A stretch of DNA of 64,000 bases, taken from positions 13,343,751 to 13,407,750 of the forward strand of contig OU744453.1 in NCBI GenBank assembly GCA_916610825.1. Direction: 5' to 3'. The notes beneath the pieces are model-generated. The model saw only the letters and a list, made by a program, of their open reading frames with translations. It had not been told where the DNA came from and did no database searches. Shown in pieces: positions 12,248 through 26,500 of this stretch. The DNA comes from Haliclystus octoradiatus. Its lineage: Eukaryota; Cnidaria; Staurozoa; Stauromedusae; Haliclystidae. The position numbers and the translations under genes are program-made. The stretch's first letter is position 1; every line of letters begins with the position of its first letter.

Positions 12248-12608
12248 GAGGATTAGCTCAGATGGCAGAACAACCGAACTTCAGATCGGATCATATCTGA
12301 TCGACTGTGGTTCAAATCCCCTAAGGTCAACTCAGCCTTGACTTTATCTGAAACATCAAATGAGTACCATCTGAGGATAGCGGATGGAATGGCCCAGAGG
12401 GAATTGTATTGTGAGTAGCTGCGGCGCATCGTTGCGCATTGACAATCAAGACCTATCTGCCATGAAATCTGTTGAAATTGATCTGCAGTGTCGCGGCTGA
12501 GATCAACAAGGAGCTTTTAAAAATCATTGCTCTCAGCGAAAAAAGCCACTCATCTAGAAATAGAGCAGTGGTACGGGTGCCTTCGGTAGGGCGACACCGT
12601 CTATACAT
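12248..12608 (+). repeat. SINE family A, copy 1 (full length)
   Basis: This is a ~360-bp SINE with a tRNA-derived head: A box TAGCTCAGATGGCAGAAC and B box GGTTCAAATCC. The region between them is long enough to imply an ancestral tRNA with an extended variable arm. A conserved body contains GATCTGCAGTGTCGCGGCTG, and the 3' end reads GGGCGACACCGTCTA. Other copies are at 20207-20570, 34611-34970, 38168-38450 and 62055-62408. Confidence 0.85.
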
Positions 12609-12784
12609 ACAAGCAAATGGATTCGAAAAAACAAGCCCGCTAGTTGCAACTATTTGCAATTATTTATCAGATGACATGTTATTTGATTCATTGTTCATTG
12701 ATGTGGTGCAACTCAGGTGCGACGGTTGTGATATTTTTGTGCTCCATTATTTTACAAATTATTTCTTAAATTTGAAGTCAATCT

Positions 12785-13647
12785 ATAAGGGCCATTTACA
12801 CTACAGCAAAATAGGCACGGTTCTCGTCAATTAACACATCAAAGGTGTGAAGGTGTCAAGTGGTTTTGAGCACGGGCCAAGCAAAAACACTGTCTAAACG
12901 GCTTTTTCAGACATTGAAAAGCGGCACCGTGCCTACTATTTTGATCGTGCCGAGAACAATTCTCGAGGTAGTCTCGGCCCGCTCAAAAAGTGGGCACCGT
13001 GACGTTTTGCAGTAATTATGACGTCATCGTAGAATTTGCGTCTCTTTACAGTGGAATTCTGAGGTTTTCTAATAAAATCAGTAACAGACTAAAGATTAGC
13101 AAGTTAGATAAGCATATTAAGCATATTATATTTCGTATTTCTGTAGAAAATTGATGAAGTTTCTCTAGTATAAAGGTTTAATTGTGCAAATTGTAACTGC
13201 GAGTGCGGAGCGTAAATTTAGATGTGGATTTTGTTACAGAAATACTGCTCTAGCGTGGTAGCATGTCCAGTAGGTGAAAGACTATCTCAAATGTATATGA
13301 ATTTTGCTTAATTGAGATAAGAATGTTACAAAAATATAAATATTATAATTGATGAAAAACATGGTGATTTTCAGTTCAACGGAATCCTGACAAGTTATTT
13401 AACTTGATTGAATCTCAATTTATCGAATTTCACCGATAAAACCATTAAATAATGAGAAACCTATAATTCAGTTTGTAAGTTTTCAATCTCGGCCCGCGTA
13501 AAAATAGGCACGGACGATCTTGAAAACAGCTTTTAATAAGCTGTGTAAACCATGAAAAAAGTCAGCACGGGCCGCATTCTTGTTAACACCTCGGGTGTTA
13601 ATTGACGAGTACCATGCCTGTTTTGCTGCAGTGTAAATGGCCCTATA
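12785..13647. mobile_element. Non-autonomous DNA transposon with ~50-bp TIRs
   Basis: AAGGGCCATTTACACTACAG (12787-12806) and the reverse complement of 13597-13645 match over about 50 bp, with a few mismatches, through CTCGTCAATTAACAC. The interior contains repeated GGCACCGTGCC and CGGCCCGC words. No frame for a transposase is present. The target duplication is not clear. Its right 525 bp are included in the tandem duplication and recur at 16268-16792. Confidence 0.8.
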
Positions 13648-14000
13648 GTGTTATAGTTTCATAGTTTTTAATAAATTTTTTATTTTAGCTTAGTATTTAA
13701 TAACATTTTTAATTAACAAATTAATTTTTCCTGGTGAGTTTATCTTGATTTTCTATCTCTATACTATTATCTTGAATGCCTATCTACAATGGTCTACACG
13801 CGAGGAGAGCAATTATACTACCAAAGAAAATACCGCTATTAATCTTGAATCTAGTTTGGATTTTTCCTTTCCATTTGCTTACTCAAAAAATAACGTTAAA
13901 AGACGAAAAAGTGTGAGAAAGGTGGGAAAAGATTGAAGCATAAGGAGACATTAAGAGCATTTACTGAGACATCCATGATTGATAAAAGGTCCTGTTCGAT

Positions 14001-14610
14001 TTGCTTGACTTGAAAGAAAACAATCAGCTTACAATAGGCTATTGGAACGTAAATAATGTATTCAAAAAGACTTCATCAGTCTATCGACCACAAAACAACA
14101 ACTTATTGGACGCGTTTTGTATAGCTGAAGCAAAGTTAGACAAAACAGACCGAATGCCAATAAATACCTACATTGCGAGGACATACAAGACGTTCGGTAG
14201 GGATAGAAACAGACACGGTGGCGGCCTCTTGGTCTACGTTAACAACAACACCAATCCAAAGACAAGCAAAGTCTTGGAGCCTACTTCTATAGAAGTTATC
14301 TGCATCGAGATTAATGATAGTTATCTTCCCGTATAGACCACCATCATCATGCCATCAAAATTTCATAAACATCGAACAATCAGTTACAAAATTTCGCTCA
14401 CAAAATAGATCGTTCTGTATAATTGGTGACTTGAACATAAACTTAGCACATCCATGCGTCTTTGGTAATCATTTAAAAGACTCTATGAACGATCACTGCT
14501 TGACAAACCTGATAAAAGAGCCTACACGTGCAGTAGCAGAAACTCTGCTCGATGTCATCATAACAAGTAACAATGATATTCATCAAACGTCGAAAGTAGT
14601 CCATCGATAG
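14001..14610 (+). pseudogene. LINE endonuclease domain, copy 1, frameshifted
   Basis: Frames 14001-14336 and 14314-14610 together form an APE-type endonuclease: LTIGYWNVN at the start, FCIAEAKLD, GGGLLVYVN, then YRPPSS, CIIGDLNIN and LLDVIITSN. The domain is split by one frameshift near 14320. In the full LINE it would nick the target DNA. It is the 5' part of the LINE that continues at 15544 and again, after an insertion, at 20025. Confidence 0.8.
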
Positions 14611-15279
14611 GAGAGTGACCACGTTATGGTATGCACGTCAGTTAAAATGAAAATGTCTAGACCAAAGCCCATCAAAGTTAAATACCGCTCTATCAAATCT
14701 TCTAACGTGGCTGAACTGAGGAACATTCTGAAAGAATTACCATAGAAAGTCTTACTGATTCGACTGACCCTGTTAATAGCCTCAAGTTGATAAAGCAGAA
14801 GCTACTATCTACTCTTGACAAACGCTGTCAATACAAAAAGCAGAATCATTAAGCCAAATTAACCTCCATGGGTAACACTAGCTCTTGTAACATGCACCAG
14901 ACTGCGAAACAAGGCATACACCACATACAGAAACAACAAATCAGAAGAAAACGATCTGTATATATTGAGAATCAAAATAATTTGCTTCAAAAACAACACG
15001 ACTAAAGATAAAAAGGCATATGCATTCTATCTCAGAAGAAAGGGACAAGAAAGACTTTGGGGAACAATTTCTGTATGTCAACCTAGCAAAAAGTCATCAT
15101 CATCCAGTGGGATACAACTTTACGAAGATGGGAGAATCTCACAAAGTCGCCTCGCGCTGTTGCAGACATACTGAACAGGAATTTGTCATTTCATCAAATT
15201 ATAAGCCTCTAGCTGCTTTGCACTACCAGCATCTAAATACTCCATGATGAAAGTATTCCATTATTTGACTTCCTGGAAA

Positions 15280-15893
15280 CCGACGAGTAGAGGCGTAAAG
15301 AGTATATTAAATCATCTTAAAGTCAAGAAGTCACCAGGAGAAGAATGCTGTAGCTGAGCTATTTATTGATGCAACCGATGTATCGAATTGAAAATGTTTC
15401 CTGCTCATTGGAAAGACGGACTACTGACTCCGATCTACAAATACGGAGATCCATATTGCAAGTCCAATTATCGTCCGATTACACTGCTAGTCGCACTCTC
15501 CAAAGTGTTCGAGGGGTTTCTGAACTAGCAGATAAATAGTCACATGTCAAATAACAAACGTTGGTCTCAGACAGTGTCAGGCTATCTTAAACACCACTCA
15601 TGCGAAACAGCTCTCATCAAGGCAACAGAAGATTGGCGAAAGTCTGTAGACGACGGGCTGCATGTGTCTGCAATCACCCTAGATATCAGCAAGGCTTTTG
15701 ACTCAGTACACCATCAGATGCTGCTTCTTAAACTGACAATGTATGGATTTAGCGCATCTTCAATTGAGCTTATTTCCAACTACCTTCAAAACAGGAGACC
15801 AAGGATGAAAGCGGAGGGCAATATATCACCATACGAATCCACACAATCTGGTGTTCCACAAGGTAGCTTATTGGGGCCCACCCTATTTAATTA
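15280..15893 (+). pseudogene. LINE reverse transcriptase, N-terminal half, copy 1
   Basis: From about 15400 the frames give a FPAHWKDGLLTPIYK-like box, then 15544-15893 reads SGYLKHHSCETALI, TLDISKAFDSVHH and SGVPQGSLLGPTLFN (RT blocks up to the fingers). The frame then runs into foreign sequence at 15894, exactly before where the YADD box should follow. The break is the left end of an inserted DNA transposon. Confidence 0.85.
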
Positions 15894-16260
15894 TAGAGAG
15901 TTTCAGATTACATGAACGACGACGGTAGAAGGGTGTGCAGTGCTTCTGCGCATCTCTTGGGGGAATCACCTCTGCGCAAGAACCGTTCACGTGAACGGTT
16001 AAGGAGCAATCTATCGTCGTCATGAACGGAGCGAAGCTCAACTTTAAAATGCGACAAATGTAGCACAGAAAGTGCATTTAATACAATCTTAGTACTATTA
16101 TACCATTCAGAAACGCAGTAAATTCTTTGTCTATTAGAATTTATTGATAAATACAATGCAATGGTCTTTTGCGTGGTCATATACCTTTGGCTACATAAAC
16201 ATTTTGAAAACAGCCCCATAAGGTTTAAAGTAGGCGAAGGTTTGATTATATTTGATATTT
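15894..16260. mobile_element. Left end of DNA transposon inserted in LINE, truncated copy
   Basis: This is the partial duplicate of the element at 19039-20026. Only its left TIR (TAGAGAGTTTCAGATTACAT) and about 360 bp of interior are included in the first duplication unit. Confidence 0.75.
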
Positions 16261-17145
16261 GATTATTATATTATATTTCGTATTTCTGTAGAAAATTGAT
16301 GAAGTTTCTCTAGTATAAAGGTTTAATTGTGCAAATTGTAACTGCGAGTGCGGAGCGTAAATTTAGATGTGTATTTTGTTACAGAAATACTGCTCTAGCG
16401 TGGTAGCATGTCCAGGAGGTGAAAGACTATCTCAAATGTATATGAATTTTGCTTAATTGAGATAAGAATGTTACAAAAATATAAATATTATAATTGATGA
16501 AAAACATAGTGATTTTCAGTTCAACGGAATCCTGACAAGTTATTTAACTTGATTGAATCTCAATTTATCGAATTTCACCGATAAAACCATTAAATAATGA
16601 GAAACCTATAATTCAGTTTGTAAGTTTTCAATCTCGGCCCGCGTAAAAATAGGCACGGGCGATCTTGAAAACAGCTTTTAATAAGCTGTGTAAACCATGA
16701 AAAAAGTCAGCACGGGCCGCATTCTTGTTAACACCTCGGGTGTTAATTGACGAGTACCGTGCCTGTTTTGCTGCAGTGTAAATGGCCCTATAGTGTTATA
16801 GTTTCATAGTTTTTAATAAATTTTTTATTTTAGCTTAGTATTTAATAACATTTTTAATTAACAAATTAATTTTTCCTGGTGAGTTTATCTTGATTTTCTA
16901 TCTCTATACTATTATCTTGAATGCCTATCTACAATGGTCTACACGCGAGGAGAGCAATTATACTACCAAAGAAAATGCCGCTATTAATCTTGAATCTAGT
17001 TTGGATTTTTCCTTTCCATTTGCTCACTCAAAAAATAACGTTAAAAGACGAAAAAGTGTGAGAAAGGTGGGAAAAGATTGAAGCATAAGGAGACATTAAG
17101 AGCATTTACTGAGACATCCATGATTGATAAAAGGTCCTGTTCGAT

Positions 17146-17755
17146 TTGCTTGACTTGAAAGAAAACAATCAGCTTACAATAGGCTATTGGAACGTAAATA
17201 ATGTATTCAAAAAGACTTCATCAGTCTATCGACCACAAAACAACAACTTATTGGACGCGTTTTGTATAGCTGAAGCAAAGTTAGACAAAACAGACCGAAT
17301 GCCAATAAATACCTACATTGCGAGGACATACAAGACGTTCGGTAGGGATAGAAACAGACACGGTGGCGGCCTCTTGGTCTACGTTAACAACAACACCAAT
17401 CCAAAGACAAGCAAAGTCCTGGAGCCTACTTCTATAGAAGTTATCTGCATCGAGATTAATGATAGTTATCTTCCCGTATAGACCACCATCATCATGCCAT
17501 CAAAATTTCATAAACATCGAACAATCAGTTACAAAATTTCGCTCACAAAATAGATCGTTCTGTATAATTGGTGACTTAAACATAAACTTAGCACATCCAT
17601 GCGTCTTTGGTAATCATTTAAAAGACTCTATGAACGATCACTGCTTGACAAACCTGATAAAAGAGCCTACACGTGCAGTAGCAGAAACTCTGCTCGATGT
17701 CATCATAACAAGTAACAATGATATTCATCAAACGTCGAAAGTAGTCCATCGATAG
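17146..17755 (+). pseudogene. LINE endonuclease domain, copy 2, frameshifted
   Basis: This is the duplicate of 14001-14610 and shares the same frameshift, so the damage predates the duplication. The two encoded endonuclease pieces are identical at protein level as far as I compared them. Confidence 0.8.
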
Positions 17756-18424
17756 GAGAGTGACCACGTTATGGTATGCACGTCAGTTAAAATGAAAATG
17801 TCTAGACCAAAGCCCATCAAAGTTAAATACCGCTCTATCAAATCTTCTAACGTGGCTGAACTGAGGAACATTCTGAAAGAATTACCATAGAAAGTCTTAC
17901 TGATTCGACTGACCCTGTTAATAGCCTCAAGTTGATAAAACAGAAGCTACTATCTACTCTTGACAAACGCTGTCAATACAAAAAGCAGAATCATTAAGCC
18001 ATATTAACCTCCATGGGTAACACTAGCTCTTGTAACATGCACCAGACTGCGAAACAAGGCATACACCACATACAGAAACAACAAATCAGAAGAAAACGAT
18101 CTGTATATATTGAGAATCAAAATAATTTGCTTCAAAAACAACACGACTAAAGATAAAAAGGCATATGCATTCTATCTCAGAAGAAAGGGACAAGAAAGAC
18201 TTTGGGGAACAATTTCTGTATGTCAACCTAGCAAAAAGTCATCATCATCCAGTGGGATACAACTTTACGAAGATGGGAGAATCTCACAAAGTCGCCTCGC
18301 GCTGTTGCAGACATACTGAACAGGAATTTGTCATTTCATCAAATTATAAGCCTCTAGCTGCTTTGCACTACCAGCATCTAAATACTCCATGATGAAAGTA
18401 TTCCATTATTTGACTTCCTGGAAA

Positions 18425-19038
18425 CCGACGAGTAGAGGCGTAAAGAGTATATTAAATCATCTTAAAGTCAAGAAGTCACCAGGAGAAGAATGCTGTAGCT
18501 GAGCTATTTATTGATGCAACCGATGTATCGAATTGAAAATGTTTCCTGCTCATTGGAAAGACGGACTACTGACTCCGATCTACAAATACGGAGATCCATA
18601 TTGCAAGTCCAATTATCGTCCGATTACACTGCTAGTCGCACTCTCCAAAGTGTTCGAGGGGTTTCTGAACTAGCAGATAAATAGTCACATGTCAAATAAC
18701 AAACTTTGGTCTCAGACAGTGTCAGGCTATCTTAAACACCACTCATGCGAAACAGCTCTCATCAAGGCAACAGAAGATTGGCGAAAGTCTGTAGACGACG
18801 GGCTGCATGTGTCTGCAATCACCCTAGATATCAGCAAGGCTTTTGACTCAGTACACCATCAGATGCTGCTTCTTAAACTGACAATGTATGGATTTAGCGC
18901 ATCTTCAATTGAGCTTATTTCCAACTACCTTCAAAGCAGGAGACCAAGGATGAAAGTGGAGGGCAATATATCACCATACGAATCCACACAATCTGGTGTT
19001 CCACAAGGTAGCTTATTGGGGCCCACCCTATTTAATTA
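18425..19038 (+). pseudogene. LINE reverse transcriptase, N-terminal half, copy 2
   Basis: This is the duplicate of the 15280-15893 segment, with a few amino-acid changes (R to L, N to S, A to V). It again ends in GPTLFN before the inserted transposon. The reading is resumed at 20025 with IYTNDL and YADDT, so this copy is the one physically continuous with the rest of the LINE. Confidence 0.85.
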
Positions 19039-20026
19039 TAGAGAGTTTCAGATTACATGAACGACGACGGTAGAAGGGTGTGCAGTGCTTCTGCGCATCT
19101 CTTGGGGGAATCACCTCTGCGCAAGAACCGTTCACGTGAACGGTTAAGAGCAATCTATCGTCGTCATGAACGGAGCGAAGCTCAACTTTAAAATGCGACA
19201 AATGTAGCACAGAAAGTGCATTTAATACAATCTTAGTACTATTATACCATTCAGAAACGCAGTAAATTCTTTGTCTATTAGAATTTATTGATAAATACAA
19301 TGCAATGGTCTTTTGCGTGGTCATATACCTTTGGCTACATAAACATTTTGAAAACATCCCCATAATGTTTAAAGTAGGCGAAGGTTTGATTATATTTGAC
19401 ATCTAATTATAGATTTTGTTCTTGTTGAAGCTTGAAGTTTAAAATACAGATTTAAAATAAATTTCTACCACTGTTTGCTGTATGCTTTTTGACTAACCTT
19501 TTGACCGAATGATTTTGTTCCTTTTGGTCTTTGTTACAAAATTATTTGATTATTTCATTAAAAAGAAATCTTCTTCAAATTATGTTTCATTAAGGATTGC
19601 TTTAGACATTTGCATGATGTAGCGTTGTTTTATCTTCAAAATACATAACATGCAAATGCGTTTTGCGAGATAAAATATAGTGTGTTTTGCTGTTGTTTAA
19701 TGAGCCGTCTTCGCTCTGTATTTGAAACTTGGTAAGTTAGTATTTGTGACAGGGATTTCTGATTTAAATTGTAATCAATAAAAAAGAATCCATGATCAAT
19801 AGGAATTTTTATTAATAACATATACTTTAATATACATATGCTACTGCACTTGACCGCCACATCGACTTTATCAAAACGATTGTTTTCATGTTTTGCAAAG
19901 AAATGAAATCATCGTCGTTGGCCAAAATAACCTGAAATGTAAACTGCGTGAGTACGACGATCAGAATAAGAAGTTGTAAATTACGTGATCCTACCGTCGT
20001 CGTTCAATGAGATCTGAAAGTCTCTA
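19039..20026. mobile_element. Non-autonomous DNA transposon nested in LINE
   Basis: The left end TAGAGAGTTTCAG...GAACGACGACGGTA (19039-19072) is matched by an inverted right end (19992-20026) of about 33 bp. It splits the LINE reverse transcriptase between GPTLFN and IYTNDL. The interior has no transposase frame. An internal AACCGTTCACGTGAACGGTT palindrome (19126-19145) could form a hairpin. Confidence 0.8.
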
Positions 20027-20206
20027 TTTACACGAACGATCTTTCCTCTACCATGGAACCTGCTAGTAGTCGCCAATACGCAGACGACACTATGTATTGA
20101 ACGGAGAGCTACACCTTACATACGGCTGGTTTGAAAGAAGGGCTTTGTAGCTGTCACATGCCGAAAAGTAAATGGCACATCATCCGCATTATCAAAACTA
20201 AAAAAG
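20025..20206 (+). pseudogene. LINE reverse transcriptase catalytic box, continuation
   Basis: Translation of 20019-20100 gives IYTNDLSSTMEPASS then YADDT, the RT catalytic box, followed by a stop and further degenerate RT sequence. It picks up exactly where the LINE was broken at 19038. A minus-strand SINE interrupts it again from 20207. Confidence 0.7.
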
Positions 20207-20570
20207 TAATGTAGACGGTGTCGCCATACCAAAGGCACCAGTACCACTCCTCTATTTCCAGATGAGTGGCATTTTTCGCTGACAGCAATGATTTTAAGCG
20301 CTCTTTGTTAATCTCAGCCGCGACACTGCAGATCAATTTCAACAGATTTCATGGCAGATAGGTCTCGATTGTCAATGCGCAACGATGTGCCACAGCTTCT
20401 CACAATGCAATTCCCCCTGGACCATTCCATCCGCCATCTTCAGATGGTACTCATTTTATGTTTCAGATAAAGTCAAGGCTGAGTTGACCTTCGTGGGATT
20501 TAAACCATAGTCAATCAGATATGATTGGATCCGAAGTTCGGTTGCTCTGCCATCTAAACTAATCCTCCTG
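20207..20570 (-). repeat. SINE family A, copy 2 (minus strand)
   Basis: On the minus strand the tRNA-like head (TAGTTTAGATGGCAGAGC) starts near 20570 and the 3' end GGCGACACCGTCTAC lies at 20207. It is inserted in the 3' half of the LINE. Confidence 0.85.
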
Positions 20571-21033
20571 AGGCATTTAATACCTCCCAAATCAATGGTA
20601 GAAGTGATTACATCCTTAATCTTACAACATTTTGGATACTGTGGCACACTAGCTACCACATTAGATAAGCATCTCCAGAACGCCTAGAAAAATGCCTGGA
20701 AGCGTCTGATAAGCAAACGGCAAAGTTAGCTACGGGAAAGAACTGGAGGCAGTTGGTATACATTTTAACACTATATTTGCCATCAATCACTGACATCCCT
20801 AATGTTGATGTGCTATGACAATCACTCAAAATTACTACCTGAATATTTACAATCGTTATTTACCAGCGTTGAAGGAAGGACACGATCAGCAACAACCGGA
20901 AGCTTCTAAGTAAAAGCATTCAAAAAGAAAGTGGCGAAGCGCTCAATCACTCGCATCGGAGCCTTGATGCTCAACGAATTATTTGAAAAAATCGATAATA
21001 AGATCTCCAATTCAAATTCAACTAGAACTTGCT
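20571..21033 (+). pseudogene. LINE C-terminal remnant
   Basis: After the SINE, short open pieces such as CLEASDKQTAKLATGKNW and LPSITDIPNVDVL separated by stops look like the end of a non-LTR polyprotein. The assignment rests mainly on position, between the YADDT box and the end of the element. Confidence 0.4.
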
Positions 21034-21291
21034 TCAAAAACTCATTAAGGGAAAAGGACCTTCCCATCTTAGCTGGAAAGTACTTATTTTGACGTGTTTA
21101 CTATACATCTGTTTCATATACAAAAAAAACATAAAAAAATAAAAATACGTCTTATTTACATGTAAATATATATATAAACGTTTGTCTTGAGATCCTGTAA
21201 CACATACCAACAGGTTACTGTATATAGTATTTTTTGTTGTTGTTATCATTGTAGTAGGATATGAGGCTATTTTAAACAAAGTACATTATAA

Positions 21292-23437
<2,146 letters not shown>

Positions 23438-23582
23438 TATATATTATTTATTATTTATATGTATAGATAGTCATAACTCATACTCCCTCATTACAAACGT
23501 CATATTGAAATAAATATAAAGAGATTCTCCCACAAATTCCCTTGAATGATTGAAATGTATTTATAGCACTTCTAATCTTCAG

Positions 23583-26500
23583 ATATTTACAGTTGGGATT
23601 CATGGGAACAATGGAGTAGCTGCCAATCATCTGAGCTAAGCAGAACGAGAAGAAAGAAACGGCACGATCTTGTACTGGATGGCCCACTCTACAATGAAAC
23701 CGAATCTCAAACCCAATATTGCCAAGGTAAAGCCTTTAATTTTGATTTTCTAGAACTGAATTATGTTTTTGAAAAAGTATAGAGCATTCTCCTAACATTA
23801 CAAAATTACAATAACATCGTTCTGAAAACAATTTTGTTTTACCAATGAATTAATGTTCACAAACCACAAACAACAAACAAGTTGCTTAAATCTACATTTA
23901 TTTCATTGAGCAAGGGCCAAATATAATTTGTTATTATCAACATGGCATGAACGATATACTGTGAACATTTTGATGTCATAAACTTTGAGTTTTCGTAGAT
24001 TTTATCACATATTTGACAAGACAATGCATGTACTGGAAACCTATAAGAACAGAGAAAACACGATGATTTAATTTTCATACGGAGGCCAGTGCAGGGTGTT
24101 ACTTTCTGAGGTCACGCATTTCACTAAAAGTGACATACCACTCGTCAAACCCGTAAGTTAGGCTTAATAACTATTTTCAAATATAATAACATTTTTTAAG
24201 TTATTATGATTTCAGAAGTAGACCATCTTAATATATTTAAAATTTAAGACCATAATATATTTCACAGCTATATGCGAGAATAAGCTTCTTCTCTTTATTA
24301 GCCAGTCAAGTTTTTGGCAAATATACCAACAACAACAACAGCATCAACATAGCCATATTAATCAAGGTGTTTAGAGTCATTTGAGTTTCTCCCTGCTGAG
24401 CTTCTTCTGTGTTCCTTCTTTTGAGGAAAAATGAGTAAATTTTTTTGTTACATCTATGATTCACTACAAATTACATTCACAGATACCTACAATTGGGAAC
24501 CTTGGAGTACATGGAGCAATTGTAGTGTAGACAATGCTGGAAAAATTAGAACGAGGATGAAGAAGCGTGATGATAATATACTAACTGGTCCTCTTTACGA
24601 TGGAACAGAGACCGAAACGCAAGCTTGCAATATTGACGGTAAATCATTGTCTAACGTTCCCCTTTTCATTCACTGTAACCACAACGACAATATGAAGAGA
24701 ATTGGATAGCAAGGACAAAAACAGTTAATCAGCTAGTTATTATTTATCTATTATATGCCTACATCACATCGCGGCTGCACTTGAAACACTTTCAGCGAGT
24801 ATGATCCTTTGAGACATGATGATGGAAAGATCCTTCCATTTGTTAGTGAAAAGATCCATCATGAGGCATAAGTGGCATGCAATAAACACGATATGCATTG
24901 ATTACTTGATTCATTCTTAGTGAATGTATAGGTTGTTTTTGAGTGCGAGTACAAATCTCGTGTGTCTTCTTCTTTAGTAAATGGTGGTTGGTCAAATTGG
25001 ACATCGATCTCCGAATGTTCTGTTTCGTGTGGAGATGGAGAATCGGTAGAAAAAAGAAGCTGTGACAACCCATCTCCTACCAATAACGGGATAATGTGCT
25101 CTGGAATCGATCAGAGAAATGTGTCGTGTAACTTGCAACTTTGTCCAGGTACATGTTTGTATAATTTATATTCATTCAATCTTGAATCTTTCGATATCAC
25201 ATGTCCTCGATAAAATTCATAATAGGTTCAATTAATCAGCAAAACACCAGTTTCATCATCATCATCATATAAACTGTGTCCCCGTCCCTAGAAAAAAATC
25301 ATTCTTCTATTGCGTTTAATCTCTTTTTGTGGACAGCAATTGGCACGAGTAAAAAACAATTTTATTTGTTTTTATTTCTATTCACCAATCGTTTGATCAA
25401 TTCAAATTATATTATCTTGTAACTTTTTATCTAACCCACATGAAGTCAATAATTCAGATTTCAGAACTATCAAATTTGTATTTTTATATAAATATAGAAT
25501 CCCCGCAAATCCTCAAGTCACACAACCAAACAGTTAAATCTATGACTGCTGATTCTTTAGGTTTTGTCAAAACTCAAACTTAATGTTTAGAACTTGATCC
25601 CCCCCCCAATTACTATTTTGTTGTTGTTGTTGTTGTTGTTGTTCTTGTTGTTGTTGTCTTGATCAAGTAGTCACATTATAGCAATATACCTTCGGAAAGA
25701 GGAATATCCCTGTGTTGCTGGTAGAACACCATTTTTAATATTCCCATGAATAGTATTTTCTGATTGTTGAATGCCTTTTTGTTTAAGTAAATGGTGGTTG
25801 GTCAAACTGGACATCGGTATCCGAATGTTCTGTTTCATGTGGCAATGGAGAAATGACTGAAAAGAGAAGCTGTGATAACCCTTCCCCTACTAATACCGGA
25901 ATTATGTGCTCTGGAATCGATCAGAGAAATGTGTCGTGTAACTTACAAATTTGTCCAGGTGCAGTATATATATTTGTAAAATTTTATCCATTATAAATAT
26001 TGATTTATTTGAGATCAGTTGTTCTCCATGGCATAGTTTAACAAAACCAGTGAGTACCATTATCATTACCATTATTCAATGATTCTAACAAAAATAACGC
26101 ATCTTAGTGAAGTCTTAGCTTCATTCCACAACAGCCATCAACTCCACGCAGACACTCCGATGAGGGTCTAATAAAATTTGATGGTGCAAAGTGATGCAAT
26201 AAAAATGGCTGAAGTAGAAGAAGAATGTATACCAATTATAGTATACCAATTGTCTTTTCCTGTAATGAGTGTCCGTGTCCTGTAATGAATGATCTTTTCC
26301 GTCGAATGTCCAAAATATTTCACATTCACTTTATTAATTTTAAATTTTATCAAACATTCTCTAGCTTGTAATCTAAAGCCTCGGCAAAACAACTTTTTAA
26401 TTTTGCCAACATTGATAGGATTTAATCCTACGGATGTTGCCGTTTTTTTGCCAATATCTTGGGGGTTTCCAATTGACTTTTTTCTCGCAAACATTGAGAG

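Larger units (their letters stand above)
13123..16267. repeat. Tandem duplication, unit 1 (3,145 bp)
   Basis: The sequence from ATATTATATTTCGTATTTCT at 13123 recurs at 16268 with a constant offset of 3,145 bp. Reading both copies I noticed roughly fifteen to twenty substitutions and one 1-bp deletion, so identity is over 99%. The unit contains the right part of the TIR element, the 5' half of a LINE and the left end of the DNA transposon that interrupts the LINE. Confidence 0.95.
16268..19404. repeat. Tandem duplication, unit 2
   Basis: This is the second copy of the 13123-16267 block, in direct orientation with no spacer. It lacks one G in the run near 19146. Homology ends near 19404, after which the interrupted DNA transposon continues uniquely to 20024. 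Confidence 0.95.

Noticed and set aside
12472-12834. 120-residue plus-strand frame
   Set aside because: The first half is the body of SINE family A, and it runs into the TIR element.
13745-13936. 63-residue frame at the start of the duplicated LINE as ORF1
   Set aside because: No RNA-binding or basic ORF1 domain can be recognised and stops follow at once.
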